Below the pieces are notes generated by a model that saw nothing but the letters and a program-made list of their open reading frames with translations, made no database searches and was not told where the DNA came from. The position numbers were made by a program, and so were the translations under genes. Of a DNA stretch of 64,000 nt, positions 17,791-27,103 are shown one piece after another (within the stretch, counting starts at the first letter, position 1; every line of letters begins with the position of its first letter). The stretch covers positions 1-64,000 of the forward strand of contig NZ_JBLZNC010000004.1 of NCBI RefSeq assembly GCF_048553715.1, in the 5' to 3' direction. The DNA comes from Sagittula sp048553715 (GTDB lineage Bacteria; Pseudomonadota; Alphaproteobacteria; Rhodobacterales; Rhodobacteraceae).

Positions 17791-17847
17791 TGCACTCTCC
17801 CATCCTAAGAAGAAAGCGCGCCGTGATCGCATGGCGTGACATTGTCC

Positions 17848-19119
17848 ATGACCGAAGAGAAATTGAACCTGGCTGATCTGAAGGCTCAAAGCCCAAAGGA
17901 TCTATTGGCCATGGCCGAAGAGCTGGAGATCGAGAACGCCTCTACGATGCGTAAAGGCGAGATGATGTTCCAGATTCTGCGTGAACGCGCGGATGACGGC
18001 TGGCAGATCTTCGGGGATGGTGTTTTGGAAGTGCTCCAGGACGGTTTTGGTTTCCTGCGCTCACCGGAAGCGAACTATCTGCCGGGTCCTGACGATATCT
18101 ACGTCTCGCCAGATATGATCCGTAAATATTCGCTGCGCACTGGTGACAGCATTGAAGGCGAGATCAAGGCACCTGATGGCGACGAGCGGTACTTTGCTCT
18201 GGTTTCTGTCGCAAGGATCAACTTCGAGGAGCCCGAAAAGGCGCGCCACAAGATCGCATTCGACAACCTCACACCGCTTTATCCGGATGAGCGGTTAAAG
18301 ATGGAGATCGAAGATCCCACGATCAAAGATCGCTCCGCACGGATTATCGATCTCGTGGCCCCAATCGGGAAAGGTCAGCGGAGCTTGATCGTCGCGCCGC
18401 CGCGCACGGGTAAGACGGTGTTGCTGCAGAATATTGCGCATTCGATCGAGAAGAATCATCCTGAGTGTTATTTGATCGTCTTGCTGATTGATGAACGACC
18501 GGAAGAAGTGACCGACATGCAGCGTTCGGTGAAGGGTGAGGTTGTCTCCTCTACTTTCGACGAACCGGCGGGACGTCACGTCGCCGTTTCCGAAATGGTT
18601 ATCGAAAAAGCCAAACGATTGGTGGAACATAAACGAGATGTTGTGATCCTCTTGGACTCGATCACAAGACTTGGACGTGCATTCAACACTGTGGTGCCAT
18701 CGTCTGGTAAGGTTCTAACCGGTGGTGTGGATGCGAACGCGTTGCAGCGACCAAAACGTTTCTTTGGTGCGGCGCGAAACATTGAAGAAGGTGGTTCACT
18801 GACCATTATCGCGACAGCTCTGATTGATACAGGTTCGCGTATGGACGAAGTTATCTTCGAAGAGTTCAAGGGCACCGGTAACTCGGAAATCGTTCTTGAC
18901 CGCAAGGTTGCTGACAAACGCGTCTTCCCCGCTCTGGACATCCTTAAGTCCGGTACGCGTAAAGAAGATCTTTTGGTGGATAAAGTTGATCTGCAGAAGA
19001 CCTTTGTCCTGCGGCGAATTCTGAACCCGATGGGTACGACGGATGCGGTTGAATTCCTTATTTCGAAACTCAAGCAGACGAAGACAAACTCGGAATTCTT
19101 CGACTCGATGAACAGCTGA
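17848..19119 (+). CDS. rho: Transcription termination factor Rho
   Basis: 423 residues from the ATG at 17848; an in-frame GTG lies at 17836. Rho is the hexameric RNA-dependent ATPase that terminates transcription. The N-terminal domain (LNLADLKAQSPKDLLAMAEE) and the RNA-binding cold-shock-like domain (DGFGFLRSPEANYLPGPDDI) are followed by the ATPase with Walker A APPRTGKT and Walker B VVILLDSITRLGRA. It starts the plus-strand block rho-mnmE-mnmG-rsmG-parA-parB. The usual neighbour hemE is not found between the gap and rho here. Confidence 0.97.
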   Translation: MTEEKLNLADLKAQSPKDLLAMAEELEIENASTMRKGEMMFQILRERADDGWQIFGDGVLEVLQDGFGFLRSPEANYLPGPDDIYVSPDMIRKYSLRTGDSIEGEIKAPDGDERYFALVSVARINFEEPEKARHKIAFDNLTPLYPDERLKMEIEDPTIKDRSARIIDLVAPIGKGQRSLIVAPPRTGKTVLLQNIAHSIEKNHPECYLIVLLIDERPEEVTDMQRSVKGEVVSSTFDEPAGRHVAVSEMVIEKAKRLVEHKRDVVILLDSITRLGRAFNTVVPSSGKVLTGGVDANALQRPKRFFGAARNIEEGGSLTIIATALIDTGSRMDEVIFEEFKGTGNSEIVLDRKVADKRVFPALDILKSGTRKEDLLVDKVDLQKTFVLRRILNPMGTTDAVEFLISKLKQTKTNSEFFDSMNS

Positions 19120-19126
19120 GGCCGCG

Positions 19127-20407
19127 ATGGATACGATCTTCGCCTTGGCCTCGGCGCCTGGTAAGGCGGGGGTCGCAGTCGTACGGGTGTCCGGCCCTGA
19201 TGCGTGGCGTGCGGCCGAGTATTTGGCCGGCCATAAACCTCTGCCTCGTATGACAAGTCTCCGGATCTTGAAATCACCTGAGGGTGATTTCTTGGATCAG
19301 GCGATGCTCATTGCTTTTGAACATGGCGCCAGTTTTACTGGTGAATGCGTCCTTGAGCTTCACCTTCATGGCAGTATAGCTGTTGTGAAAGCGGTGATGC
19401 GTGAGCTTGCGCGATTGCCGAACCATCGACTGGCAGATCCCGGTGAGTTTACGCGGCGTGCTCTCGAGAACGAGTGCCTCGATCTTACGCAAGTCGAGGG
19501 ATTGGCTGATCTCATTGATGCGGAAACCGAAAGTCAACGCAAACTGGCGGGTTCGGTTCTAAGTGGCCGGCTTACTGACAGGGTGCAAAGTTGGCGACAG
19601 TCTCTAATTACAGCTGCATCTTTGATCGAGGCGACAATTGACTTCGTTGACGAAGAAGTTCCGGTTGATGTGACGGATGACGTCTTGGGACTTTTATTGG
19701 ACGTTCAGAAAGAGCTGTCTCAAGAGCTTTCAGGGAGCCAAGCGGCAGAGCAGATTCGCACCGGGTTCGAAGTGGCCATCGTTGGACCGCCCAATGCTGG
19801 CAAGTCCACGCTTCTTAACTATCTCGCAGGACGTGATGCGGCGATCACATCGGATGTCGCGGGAACCACGCGTGATGTGATCGAAGTTCGCTTAGAGGTA
19901 AAAGGCTTTGCCGTAACCTTCCTTGATACCGCAGGGTTGCGAGATACGGATGATCCGGTCGAACGCATAGGCGTGCAGCGCGCCCGCGAACGTGCGGGGG
20001 ACGCTGACATTCGTATTCACCTGGCGAATGATGAACGCGATTTGTTGATGCCGGTGCTGCCGTCTGACCTTGTCCTGAAACCCAAACAGGATATCGCTGT
20101 ACCGGACGGAGTTTCGGGCAAAACGGGTTATGGTGTTGATCGGCTGCTTGAGCATATTTCTGAGGTTCTGTCAGATCGTGTGAGCGGTGCTGGGTTAGCC
20201 TCACACGAGCGGCACCGTAGTAGTATCTCCCGCAGTTTAAATTCGTTGCAGACTGCACTAGATCAACTAAACAGCGGTTCGGAGCAGCTGGATCTTGTTG
20301 CCGAGGATATCCGCGTTTCCGCGCGTCATCTGGAAGCTCTTGTGGGCAAGATTAATGTAGAGCATCTGCTGGACGAAATCTTTTCGTCCTTCTGCATTGG
20401 GAAGTAA
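19127..20407 (+). CDS. mnmE: tRNA modification GTPase MnmE
   Basis: 426 residues. MnmE works with MnmG to install the aminomethyl-type group at U34 of certain tRNAs. The N-terminal folate-binding domain starts MDTIFALASAPGKAGVAVVR; the inserted G domain has GPPNAGKST, the switch region VAGTTRD and DTAGLRDTDD; the C-terminus ends in the catalytic FCIGK. The mnmG GTG follows after three bases, so the two partners are translated together. Confidence 0.96.
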   Translation: MDTIFALASAPGKAGVAVVRVSGPDAWRAAEYLAGHKPLPRMTSLRILKSPEGDFLDQAMLIAFEHGASFTGECVLELHLHGSIAVVKAVMRELARLPNHRLADPGEFTRRALENECLDLTQVEGLADLIDAETESQRKLAGSVLSGRLTDRVQSWRQSLITAASLIEATIDFVDEEVPVDVTDDVLGLLLDVQKELSQELSGSQAAEQIRTGFEVAIVGPPNAGKSTLLNYLAGRDAAITSDVAGTTRDVIEVRLEVKGFAVTFLDTAGLRDTDDPVERIGVQRARERAGDADIRIHLANDERDLLMPVLPSDLVLKPKQDIAVPDGVSGKTGYGVDRLLEHISEVLSDRVSGAGLASHERHRSSISRSLNSLQTALDQLNSGSEQLDLVAEDIRVSARHLEALVGKINVEHLLDEIFSSFCIGK

Positions 20408-20410
20408 GGA

Positions 20411-22285
20411 GTGTTTCACGTGAAACAATCGAACTACGATGTCATCGTCGTAGGCGCGGGCCATGCCGGTGCCGATGCTGCTGCCGCCGCTTCCCGTATG
20501 GGCGTGACCACAGCCTTGATCACCTTGAAACGCAGCGATTTGGGTGTGATGTCCTGCAATCCGGCCATTGGTGGGCTTGGAAAAGGGCATCTGGTTCGGG
20601 AGATTGATGCGCTCGATGGTATTATGGGGCGCGCGGCCGATTACGCTGGAATACAATTCAGGCTGTTGAACCGCCGAAAAGGTCCAGCAGTACAAGGTCC
20701 ACGGGCCCAAGCTGACCGCTCACGTTACGCCCATGCTGTACAAAATGCATTGGTAAATCAGAAGCACCTGAACATCATCGAGGGCGAAGTCGTTGACCTT
20801 TTGGTGGAGAATGGTGCGGTCTCCGGATGTGTTCTTGCAGATGGGTCGGAGATTCGCAGTAAGTCCGTTGTGCTGACGAGCGGAACATTCCTGCGCGGTC
20901 TGATACACATCGGAGATGTATCATATGCCGGCGGACGGATGGGGGATGACGCATCGACCCGTCTGGCAGAGCGTATTGATGACTTTGGGTTGAACTTGGG
21001 TCGTTTGAAAACTGGCACCCCTCCCCGTTTGGATGGGAACACGATCAAATGGGACATCCTTGAGGAACAGCCCGGTGATGACGAACCAACCCTGTTTTCG
21101 TTTTTGTCGGATCGTGTCGAGGCGCGGCAAATTTCATGTGGTATAACTCATACAAATGAGGCGACCCACGACATCATTCGAGATAACTTGGACAGGTCGG
21201 CAATGTACGGCGGTCATATCGATGGCGTTGGACCGCGCTATTGTCCATCGATCGAAGATAAGATCGTTCGTTTCGGCGATAAAACCTCTCATCAGATCTT
21301 CCTGGAACCCGAGGGGCTAGATACGTCCACTGTCTATCCCAATGGGATTTCGACTTCACTACCGGTAGACGTCCAGGAGCAGTATGTGCGCAGCATTCGA
21401 GGTTTGGAGGAGGTGACGATCCTTCAACCTGGTTACGCAATTGAATACGATTTTGTGGATCCCCGCAGTTTGCAACAGACCCTAGAGCTGAAAACCGTTC
21501 CTGGATTGTTTTTGGCGGGTCAAATCAATGGGACAACTGGATATGAAGAGGCCGCGGCCCAAGGCGTTGTCGCGGGCTTGAACGCTGCCGCGCGGGCCAA
21601 GGGAACAGAAAATATCACCTTCTCTCGAACAGATAGCTATATCGGTGTGATGATCGACGACCTGACCACAAGATCGGTCACGGAACCTTATCGCATGTTC
21701 ACAAGCCGGGCCGAGTTTCGGCTTTCCCTTCGTGCGGACAATGCCGATCAACGTTTAACGCCGATGGGCGAAGCCGTTGGTTGCATATCGCAAAACCGCC
21801 TGGATCAGTTTCACAGAAAAATGGAAGCATTAACGTCTACGAAGGCTCGGTTCCGGAATAAGATGTTTACCCCATCAGAAGCACGGGCAATCGGTATATC
21901 GGTCAATCAGGATGGTACACGAAGAAGCGCGTACCAATTGCTGTCTTTTAAGGATGTGACGGTTGGCACCTTCGCCGGAGCAGGTGAAGAATTCGCAGAT
22001 ATCGATCCAAAAATTGCGTTACAGATCGAGCGAGAAGCTATGTATGCAAACTACATAGACCGGCAAGCCCAAGACGTTGAAGTTTTGCGTCGGGACGAAG
22101 CTGTCAAAATTCCTACGGATTTCGACTACAGCTCGCTCGGCAGCCTTTCCAATGAACTGCGCACGAAGTTAGAACGTGCCCGCCCATCTAGTATCGCGCA
22201 AGCTTCGCGGATCGAAGGTATGACCCCAGCCGCTTTGATGTTGATCCTAGCAAAGCTCAAAAAATCCGATCGGAAAAGCGCATGA
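20411..22285 (+). CDS. mnmG: tRNA uridine-5-carboxymethylaminomethyl modification enzyme MnmG (GidA)
   Basis: 624 residues from a GTG. MnmG is the FAD-binding partner of MnmE in U34 modification. The FAD motif VIVVGAGHAGADAA, CNPAIGGLGKGHLVREIDALDG and the C-terminal helical domain (IEGMTPAALMLILAKLKK) are clear. The first codons (MFHVKQ) are written by a perfect parS palindrome at 20412-20427, so the ParB site overlaps the translation start. The stop overlaps rsmG. Confidence 0.96.
   Translation: MFHVKQSNYDVIVVGAGHAGADAAAAASRMGVTTALITLKRSDLGVMSCNPAIGGLGKGHLVREIDALDGIMGRAADYAGIQFRLLNRRKGPAVQGPRAQADRSRYAHAVQNALVNQKHLNIIEGEVVDLLVENGAVSGCVLADGSEIRSKSVVLTSGTFLRGLIHIGDVSYAGGRMGDDASTRLAERIDDFGLNLGRLKTGTPPRLDGNTIKWDILEEQPGDDEPTLFSFLSDRVEARQISCGITHTNEATHDIIRDNLDRSAMYGGHIDGVGPRYCPSIEDKIVRFGDKTSHQIFLEPEGLDTSTVYPNGISTSLPVDVQEQYVRSIRGLEEVTILQPGYAIEYDFVDPRSLQQTLELKTVPGLFLAGQINGTTGYEEAAAQGVVAGLNAAARAKGTENITFSRTDSYIGVMIDDLTTRSVTEPYRMFTSRAEFRLSLRADNADQRLTPMGEAVGCISQNRLDQFHRKMEALTSTKARFRNKMFTPSEARAIGISVNQDGTRRSAYQLLSFKDVTVGTFAGAGEEFADIDPKIALQIEREAMYANYIDRQAQDVEVLRRDEAVKIPTDFDYSSLGSLSNELRTKLERARPSSIAQASRIEGMTPAALMLILAKLKKSDRKSA
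20412..20427. other. parS: parS centromere site, perfect palindrome
   Basis: TGTTTCACGTGAAACA is an exact 16-base palindrome identical to the canonical ParB-binding parS consensus. It sits on the first codons of mnmG, about 2.9 kb right of the candidate origin and 3.3 kb before parB. ParB loads here and spreads so that ParA can segregate the origin region. Confidence 0.92.
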
Positions 22286-22896
22286 TGTTTTCCGATCTGG
22301 GTGTGGATGTTTCACGTGAAACAATCGAGCGGATTGCGATTTACGAGACGCTTGTTAAGAAGTGGAACCCCAAGATCAATCTGATTGCGCGATCCACTCT
22401 GCCTGATCTCTTCGACCGCCACATCCGCGATTCTGCCCAGTTGATGACCCATATTCCTAGAGATGCAAAGCGACTGGGGGACTTTGGGTCAGGTGGCGGA
22501 TTTCCGGGTATGGTACTCGGAATTTTTTCTGCTGAACTGCGTCCAGATCTTAAAATTACATTGGTGGAATCCGATCAACGTAAAGCGGCTTTCCTTCGGT
22601 CCGTAGCCCGGGAAACCGGCATATCCGTCGACGTTACCGTGGATCGGATTGAAAATCTGGATCCGCTCAATCTTGATGTCGTCACGGCGCGAGCCCTGGC
22701 ATCCCTAAAGGACCTCTGCACATTTACTGCGCGACATCTCGGCCCAAAAGGCGACGCCTTCTTTCTGAAAGGAAAAAGCTGGGGAAAAGAGGTCGAAGAA
22801 GCAGAAGTTGAATGGAAATTTGAACTGGCGAAGTTTAAAAGTGAAACCAACCCCGAGGCCGTTATCCTCCATTTGCGAGAAATAAAACATGTCTAA
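22282..22896 (+). CDS. rsmG: 16S rRNA m7G527 methyltransferase RsmG (GidB)
   Basis: 204 residues. RsmG methylates N7 of G527 in 16S rRNA using S-adenosylmethionine. The substrate and cofactor motifs KWNPKINLIARS, RHIRDSAQL and LGDFGSGGGFPGM are typical. The ATG at 22282 overlaps the mnmG stop; the gene ends 8 bases inside parA. A second perfect parS lies in codons for DVSRET near the start. Confidence 0.95.
   Translation: MMFSDLGVDVSRETIERIAIYETLVKKWNPKINLIARSTLPDLFDRHIRDSAQLMTHIPRDAKRLGDFGSGGGFPGMVLGIFSAELRPDLKITLVESDQRKAAFLRSVARETGISVDVTVDRIENLDPLNLDVVTARALASLKDLCTFTARHLGPKGDAFFLKGKSWGKEVEEAEVEWKFELAKFKSETNPEAVILHLREIKHV
22308..22323. other. parS: parS centromere site, perfect palindrome
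   Basis: A second exact TGTTTCACGTGAAACA copy, inside the 5' part of rsmG and 1.9 kb from the first. Two identical 16-base palindromes so close together cannot be chance and confirm this region as the centromere. Confidence 0.92.
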
Positions 22897-23695
22897 CCCC
22901 CTGCGTCCCGCCCAGCCGAAAATCATCGCGGTAGCAAACCAAAAAGGCGGCGTAGGTAAAACGACAACTACCATCAACCTTGGTGCGGCCCTGTGCGAGC
23001 TTGGGAACAAAGTTCTGATCGTGGATCTCGACCCGCAGGGCAACGCCTCCACCGGTTTAGGCATTGAGACTGAGGACCGCGCACTCACAACCTATGATCT
23101 GCTCCTGGACGAAGCAGAGCTGAACGACGTTATCTTACCGACATCCACTGTAGGCTTGTCCTTGATCCCGGCCACTGTGGATCTTAGCTCGGCTGACATT
23201 GAATTGATCGCCAACGAAAAACGCAGCTATTTGCTTCATGATGCGCTCCGTCAGCCGGCTATGGATAACCACCAGTTTGACGTTGTCCTGATCGATTGCC
23301 CGCCATCCCTTAACCTGCTGACGGTGAATGCGATGGTTGCCTCCCACTCGGTCCTTGTCCCGCTACAAAGCGAATTTTTCGCATTGGAGGGACTGTCCCA
23401 ACTGATGTTGACGGTGAGAGAGGTTCGCCAGTCGGCAAACACCTCGCTCAGGATCGAGGGCATTGTGCTGACAATGTATGACGCACGCAATAACCTCTCC
23501 CAAATGGTCGAGGCAGATGCACGCGCCAATCTCGGAGAGCTGGTGTTCGAGACCGTGATCCCGCGAAACGTGCGGGTCAGCGAAGCCCCGTCATACGCGC
23601 TGCCTGTCCTCGCTTATGACACTGGCTCAAAGGGCGCCGCTGCCTATCGGGCTTTGGCCACAGAACTCACACAAAAATACAACCGCGTCGCATAA
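22889..23695 (+). CDS. parA: Chromosome partitioning ATPase ParA
   Basis: 268 residues. ParA is the Walker-type ATPase that moves ParB-parS complexes to daughter cells. The deviant Walker A motif KGGVGKTTT lies at residues 16-24, with VDLDPQGNASTGLG and the Walker B-like DVVLIDCPPSLNLLT following. It overlaps rsmG by 8 bases and is followed by parB after 13-16 bases. Confidence 0.97.
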   Translation: MSNPLRPAQPKIIAVANQKGGVGKTTTTINLGAALCELGNKVLIVDLDPQGNASTGLGIETEDRALTTYDLLLDEAELNDVILPTSTVGLSLIPATVDLSSADIELIANEKRSYLLHDALRQPAMDNHQFDVVLIDCPPSLNLLTVNAMVASHSVLVPLQSEFFALEGLSQLMLTVREVRQSANTSLRIEGIVLTMYDARNNLSQMVEADARANLGELVFETVIPRNVRVSEAPSYALPVLAYDTGSKGAAAYRALATELTQKYNRVA

Positions 23696-23711
23696 CGCGT
23701 AGGAGGCAATG

Positions 23712-24623
23712 ATGGCAGACAAAAAAGAACAACGCCGTGGATTGGGCCGTGGCCTGTCGGCATTGATGGCCGATGTTGCACCGCAGCCGGAAGCATCGAC
23801 ATCGGACGCGCCGCGCCGCCCTGACCGCCAACTCCCGATCGAATCGATCCGGCCAAATCCCGACCAGCCGCGGCGTGTGTTTGCCTCCGAGCACCTTGAC
23901 GACCTGGCGAATTCGATCCGCGCCAAGGGTGTCATTCAGCCTCTTATCGTGCGTCCTGACCCCAAAACCGATGGCATGTACGAGATCGTGGCCGGCGAAC
24001 GGCGCTGGCGAGCCGCTCAAATGGCCAAGCTGCACGAAGTTCCGGTCCTGATCCGCGAGTTTGACGACACCGAAGTCCTCGAAGTCGCCATCATTGAAAA
24101 CATTCAACGTGCCGATCTCAGCCCGATCGAAGAAGCCGCAGGCTACCGCCAACTGATGTTCAAGTTCGGCCATACGCAGGAAAAGCTGGCAGAAGCTCTT
24201 GGGAAATCGCGATCCCATATCGCCAATCTGATGCGGCTTTTGAACCTGCCCGAAACTGTTCAGGAAATGGTTACCGAGGGAACGCTCAGCGCCGGCCATG
24301 CCCGCGCCCTTATCACCGCGACGAACCCTGAGGAGATGGCAAAGACGGTGGCCGAAAAAGGCCTGTCCGTGCGCGAGACCGAAAAACTGGTAAAAGCCGG
24401 ACCCAGTCTGGACAAACCCCCGATGAAGCCCTCCGCCAGCGGTGCGTTCAAAATGGACAAGGACGCCGATACCAAAGCGCTGGAGGGGGATTTGTCAGCG
24501 GCTTTGGGGATGAAGGTCATCATTGACCACAAGCCGGGTCAGGAAAAAGGGCGTGTCACAATCTCTTATGACACGCTGGAACATCTCGACGCGCTATGCG
24601 CGTTGCTCAGCACCTATCGTTAA
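23712..24623 (+). CDS. parB: Chromosome partitioning protein ParB
   Basis: 303 residues from the second of two adjacent ATGs (23709 and 23712), chosen because AGGAGG is 6 bases before it. ParB is the parS-binding CTP hydrolase. The N-terminus RRGLGRGLSALMAD, the ParB box GERRWRAAQMA, the arginine-rich loop region IIENIQRADLSPIEEA, the helix-turn-helix GKSRSHIANLMRLLNLP and the C-terminal dimer domain are present. Its stop overlaps the convergent hemW stop. Confidence 0.97.
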   Translation: MADKKEQRRGLGRGLSALMADVAPQPEASTSDAPRRPDRQLPIESIRPNPDQPRRVFASEHLDDLANSIRAKGVIQPLIVRPDPKTDGMYEIVAGERRWRAAQMAKLHEVPVLIREFDDTEVLEVAIIENIQRADLSPIEEAAGYRQLMFKFGHTQEKLAEALGKSRSHIANLMRLLNLPETVQEMVTEGTLSAGHARALITATNPEEMAKTVAEKGLSVRETEKLVKAGPSLDKPPMKPSASGAFKMDKDADTKALEGDLSAALGMKVIIDHKPGQEKGRVTISYDTLEHLDALCALLSTYR

Positions 24624-25819
24624 GGCGCGAGCTTCTCAATCACACTGTTAAGAACCATTCGGCCTTCCGCTGTCGCACCGACGCGGGAGGCATCTTTCCA
24701 CATGAGCCCCATATCAATCAGATCGGTTAACGGTGCCTCGGAAGCATGCACCCCCGACATCTGGTGGAGCCTCTCCAGATCTATACCCTCGGTCAGCCGA
24801 AGTCCCATAATCAGGTATTCCGAAGCCTGATCTTCTCGGGAAACACCCTCCCGAGACACCTCGCCCAGCCCCGCTTCTGACGCCGCCATCCAAGCGCCCG
24901 GCATCTTATGTCCAACGGTTTCGATACGTTCCCCATTGTCCAGGGAATATCTTCCATGCGCCCCCGGACCGACCCCGACCCAATCTCCGTAACGCCAATA
25001 GATCAGATTGTGCCGCGACTCAGATCCGGGGCGTGCATAGTTCGACACTTCATAGCCCGCGTAACCCGCCGCAGAGCAAACCTTCTGGGTCAGTTCATAC
25101 ATATCGGCGCCAAGATCTTCGTCAGGAAGTCCACGCAAACCGCCCCTTTGGGCTCGGTCCCAAAACGCCGTCCCGGGCTCGACTGTGAGCTGATACAGTG
25201 ACAGGTGATCAATCGCCATATCCAGCGCCTCCCCCAGCTCGTCCTCCCAGGCCTGCAGACTTTGCCCTTGTCGGGCGTAAATCAGATCAAAGCTCACCCT
25301 TTGAAACACATCCCGTGCAATCTTGAAGGCAGCTTTGGCCTCTTCGACATCGTGCAGGCGGCCCAACCGTCTCAGGTCTTCGCTGCGTAACGATTGAACA
25401 CCCAAGGACACCCGATTGACGCCGGCCATGGCATAACGTTCAAACCGGCCTGCCTCGACCGACCTTGGATTGGCCTCAAGCGAAATCTCGATATCGTTGG
25501 CAAAGGTCCAGCAGTCCCGCGCAGCGTTCAAAACATGGGCCACGGTCTCTGGCGCCATTAGCGACGGCGTGCCGCCACCGAAGAAGATGGCAGACAGCAC
25601 CCGATCAGGCGTTTCCGCAGCGTAGCGCCGAATATCGTGGGCCAAAGCCTCAGCCCAGCGGCGCTGGTCGATATGGCTGACAACGTGGCTGTTGAAATCA
25701 CAATACGGGCACTTCGCCTCGCAGAAGGGCCAATGGACATAAAGGCCAAAGCCCCCCTGCTGCCAGTTGTGCAACTGCAGATCAGGCAAAACAGCCCTCG
25801 ACGAACTTTCGGAACGCAT
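24620..25819 (-). CDS. hemW: HemW-like radical SAM protein (haem chaperone)
   Basis: 399 residues from the ATG at 25819, which overlaps the end of rdgB by 38 bases; the exact start is uncertain. The radical SAM cluster motif CEAKCPYC binds a 4Fe-4S centre, and FFGGGTPSL and LEANPRSVE follow the family pattern. HemW proteins were long annotated as oxygen-independent coproporphyrinogen oxidase but act as haem-binding chaperones. A C-terminal HemN-like domain is seen near ASEYLIMGLRLTEGIDL. Confidence 0.9.
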   Translation of the reverse strand: MRSESSSRAVLPDLQLHNWQQGGFGLYVHWPFCEAKCPYCDFNSHVVSHIDQRRWAEALAHDIRRYAAETPDRVLSAIFFGGGTPSLMAPETVAHVLNAARDCWTFANDIEISLEANPRSVEAGRFERYAMAGVNRVSLGVQSLRSEDLRRLGRLHDVEEAKAAFKIARDVFQRVSFDLIYARQGQSLQAWEDELGEALDMAIDHLSLYQLTVEPGTAFWDRAQRGGLRGLPDEDLGADMYELTQKVCSAAGYAGYEVSNYARPGSESRHNLIYWRYGDWVGVGPGAHGRYSLDNGERIETVGHKMPGAWMAASEAGLGEVSREGVSREDQASEYLIMGLRLTEGIDLERLHQMSGVHASEAPLTDLIDMGLMWKDASRVGATAEGRMVLNSVIEKLAP

Positions 25820-26390
25820 CTGCGCGGTGGCTAATCTTGTTCTTCTCCCAACGGTCCATTTCACCAAAGGTGATGTCATAGCCGTCGGGTTGGAAAATCG
25901 GATCATAGCCGTGACCCTGATCCCCGCGCATGGGCCAGACCACCTGCCCTTCCATTACGCCCGGGAAGACGTGATCAGACCCATCCGGCAGCGCCAGAAC
26001 AAGCGTGCAACAGAACCGTGCCGTCCAAGGCGCCGCCGCCCCTTTGGCGATCAAAGCGTCATGCGATTTGGTCATCGCCATCACAAAATCCCGACCGTTC
26101 GGCGTTTCTGCCCAGTCCGCCGTATAAACACCGGGGGCCTTGTCTAGCGCGTCGATTTCAATCCCGCTGTCATCGGACAACGCTGGCAAGCCCGTGGCTT
26201 TGGCCGCGGCGTGCGCCTTGATCCGGGCGTTCTCGACAAAGGTCGTGCCCGTCTCTTCGGGTTCGGGCAGGCCTTTTTCCTTCGCACCCACACAGGTCAC
26301 GCCATAGGGTTTCAGCAGGGCTGCGATCTCGTCCAGCTTGCCTTGGTTGTGGGTCGCCACCAACAGTGTATCGCCAATCAGATCGCGCAT
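25782..26390 (-). CDS. rdgB: XTP/dITP pyrophosphatase (non-canonical purine NTPase)
   Basis: 202 residues from the ATG at 26390, which overlaps the rph stop as TGATG; a GTG three bases upstream is also in frame. RdgB removes inosine and xanthosine triphosphates from the nucleotide pool. The motifs THNQGKLDEI and ALSDDSGIEIDALD are diagnostic, as is GHGYDPIF. The rph-rdgB-hemW order is conserved in alphaproteobacteria. Confidence 0.94.
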   Translation of the reverse strand: MRDLIGDTLLVATHNQGKLDEIAALLKPYGVTCVGAKEKGLPEPEETGTTFVENARIKAHAAAKATGLPALSDDSGIEIDALDKAPGVYTADWAETPNGRDFVMAMTKSHDALIAKGAAAPWTARFCCTLVLALPDGSDHVFPGVMEGQVVWPMRGDQGHGYDPIFQPDGYDITFGEMDRWEKNKISHRADAFRKFVEGCFA

Positions 26391-27103
26391 CACGCCACCG
26401 CCGCCTGTTGTGCGGCCACCAGTTCCGACACGCCCTTTTCGGCAAGATCCATCAGCGCATCCATTTGCGCGCGCTGGAAAACCGACCCTTCGGCGCTCAT
26501 CTGCACTTCGATCAGCGCACCGTCGCCGCGCAGGATAAAGTTGCCATCCACACCAGCCTCTGAATCCTCGGGGTAGTCGAGGTCCAGCACCGGCTGCCCT
26601 GCATAGATCCCGCAGGACACAGCGGCCACAGGCGACACCAGCGGATCCGTCACGATATCACCTGCTTTCATCAACTTGTTCACCGCCAGACGCAGTGCAA
26701 CCCAACCGCCGGTGATCGACGCGCAGCGTGTGCCACCATCCGCCTGGATCACGTCGCAGTCCACGGTGATCTGACGTTCGCCCAGTGCGTTGCGATCCAC
26801 GCCCGCACGCAAGGCCCGCCCGATCAGACGCTGGATCTCAACAGTGCGCCCCCCCTGTTTGCCGCTGGCCGCCTCGCGCCGCATCCGCGACGTGGTCGAG
26901 CGCGGCAGCATGCCGTATTCTGCGGTGACCCAGCCCTGACCGGATCCTTTGATAAACGGCGGCACACGCGGCTCCAGCGAGGCGGTGCACAGCACATGGG
27001 TGTCGCCCATCTTGATCAGGCAAGAGCCCTCCGCATGCTTGATAACTCCGGTCTCGATTGAAACCGCACGCATTTCGTTTAGTTCTCGTCCTGACGGTCG
27101 CAT
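26390..27103 (-). CDS. rph: Ribonuclease PH
   Basis: 237 residues from the ATG at 27103 (MRPSGRELNEMR), the standard start for the family. RNase PH is a phosphate-dependent 3'-5' exoribonuclease that trims tRNA 3' ends. Motifs EGSCLIKMGDTHVLC, RVPPFIKGSG, GRTVEIQRLIGRALR and DCDVIQADGGTR are present. It is divergent from hrcA, with 112 bases between the starts. Confidence 0.95.
   Translation of the reverse strand: MRPSGRELNEMRAVSIETGVIKHAEGSCLIKMGDTHVLCTASLEPRVPPFIKGSGQGWVTAEYGMLPRSTTSRMRREAASGKQGGRTVEIQRLIGRALRAGVDRNALGERQITVDCDVIQADGGTRCASITGGWVALRLAVNKLMKAGDIVTDPLVSPVAAVSCGIYAGQPVLDLDYPEDSEAGVDGNFILRGDGALIEVQMSAEGSVFQRAQMDALMDLAEKGVSELVAAQQAAVA

Larger units (their letters stand above)
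17322..17847. other. Candidate chromosomal replication origin (oriC) in the maf-rho gap
   Basis: This is the largest gene-free gap in the window (526 bases) and it separates two divergent blocks. A very AT-rich run lies at about 17548-17597 and could be the unwinding element. Next to it are near-consensus DnaA boxes: TTATCCAGA (17605-17613, one mismatch to TTATCCACA), TGTGAAGAA (17645-17653, reverse strand, one mismatch to TTATNCACA) and GAATCCACA (17651-17659, two mismatches). The last also carries a GANTC (CcrM-type) site. Knowledge used: in Caulobacter the origin lies in this conserved neighbourhood. The gap must also hold the promoters of maf and rho. Origin function is inferred. Confidence 0.5.
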
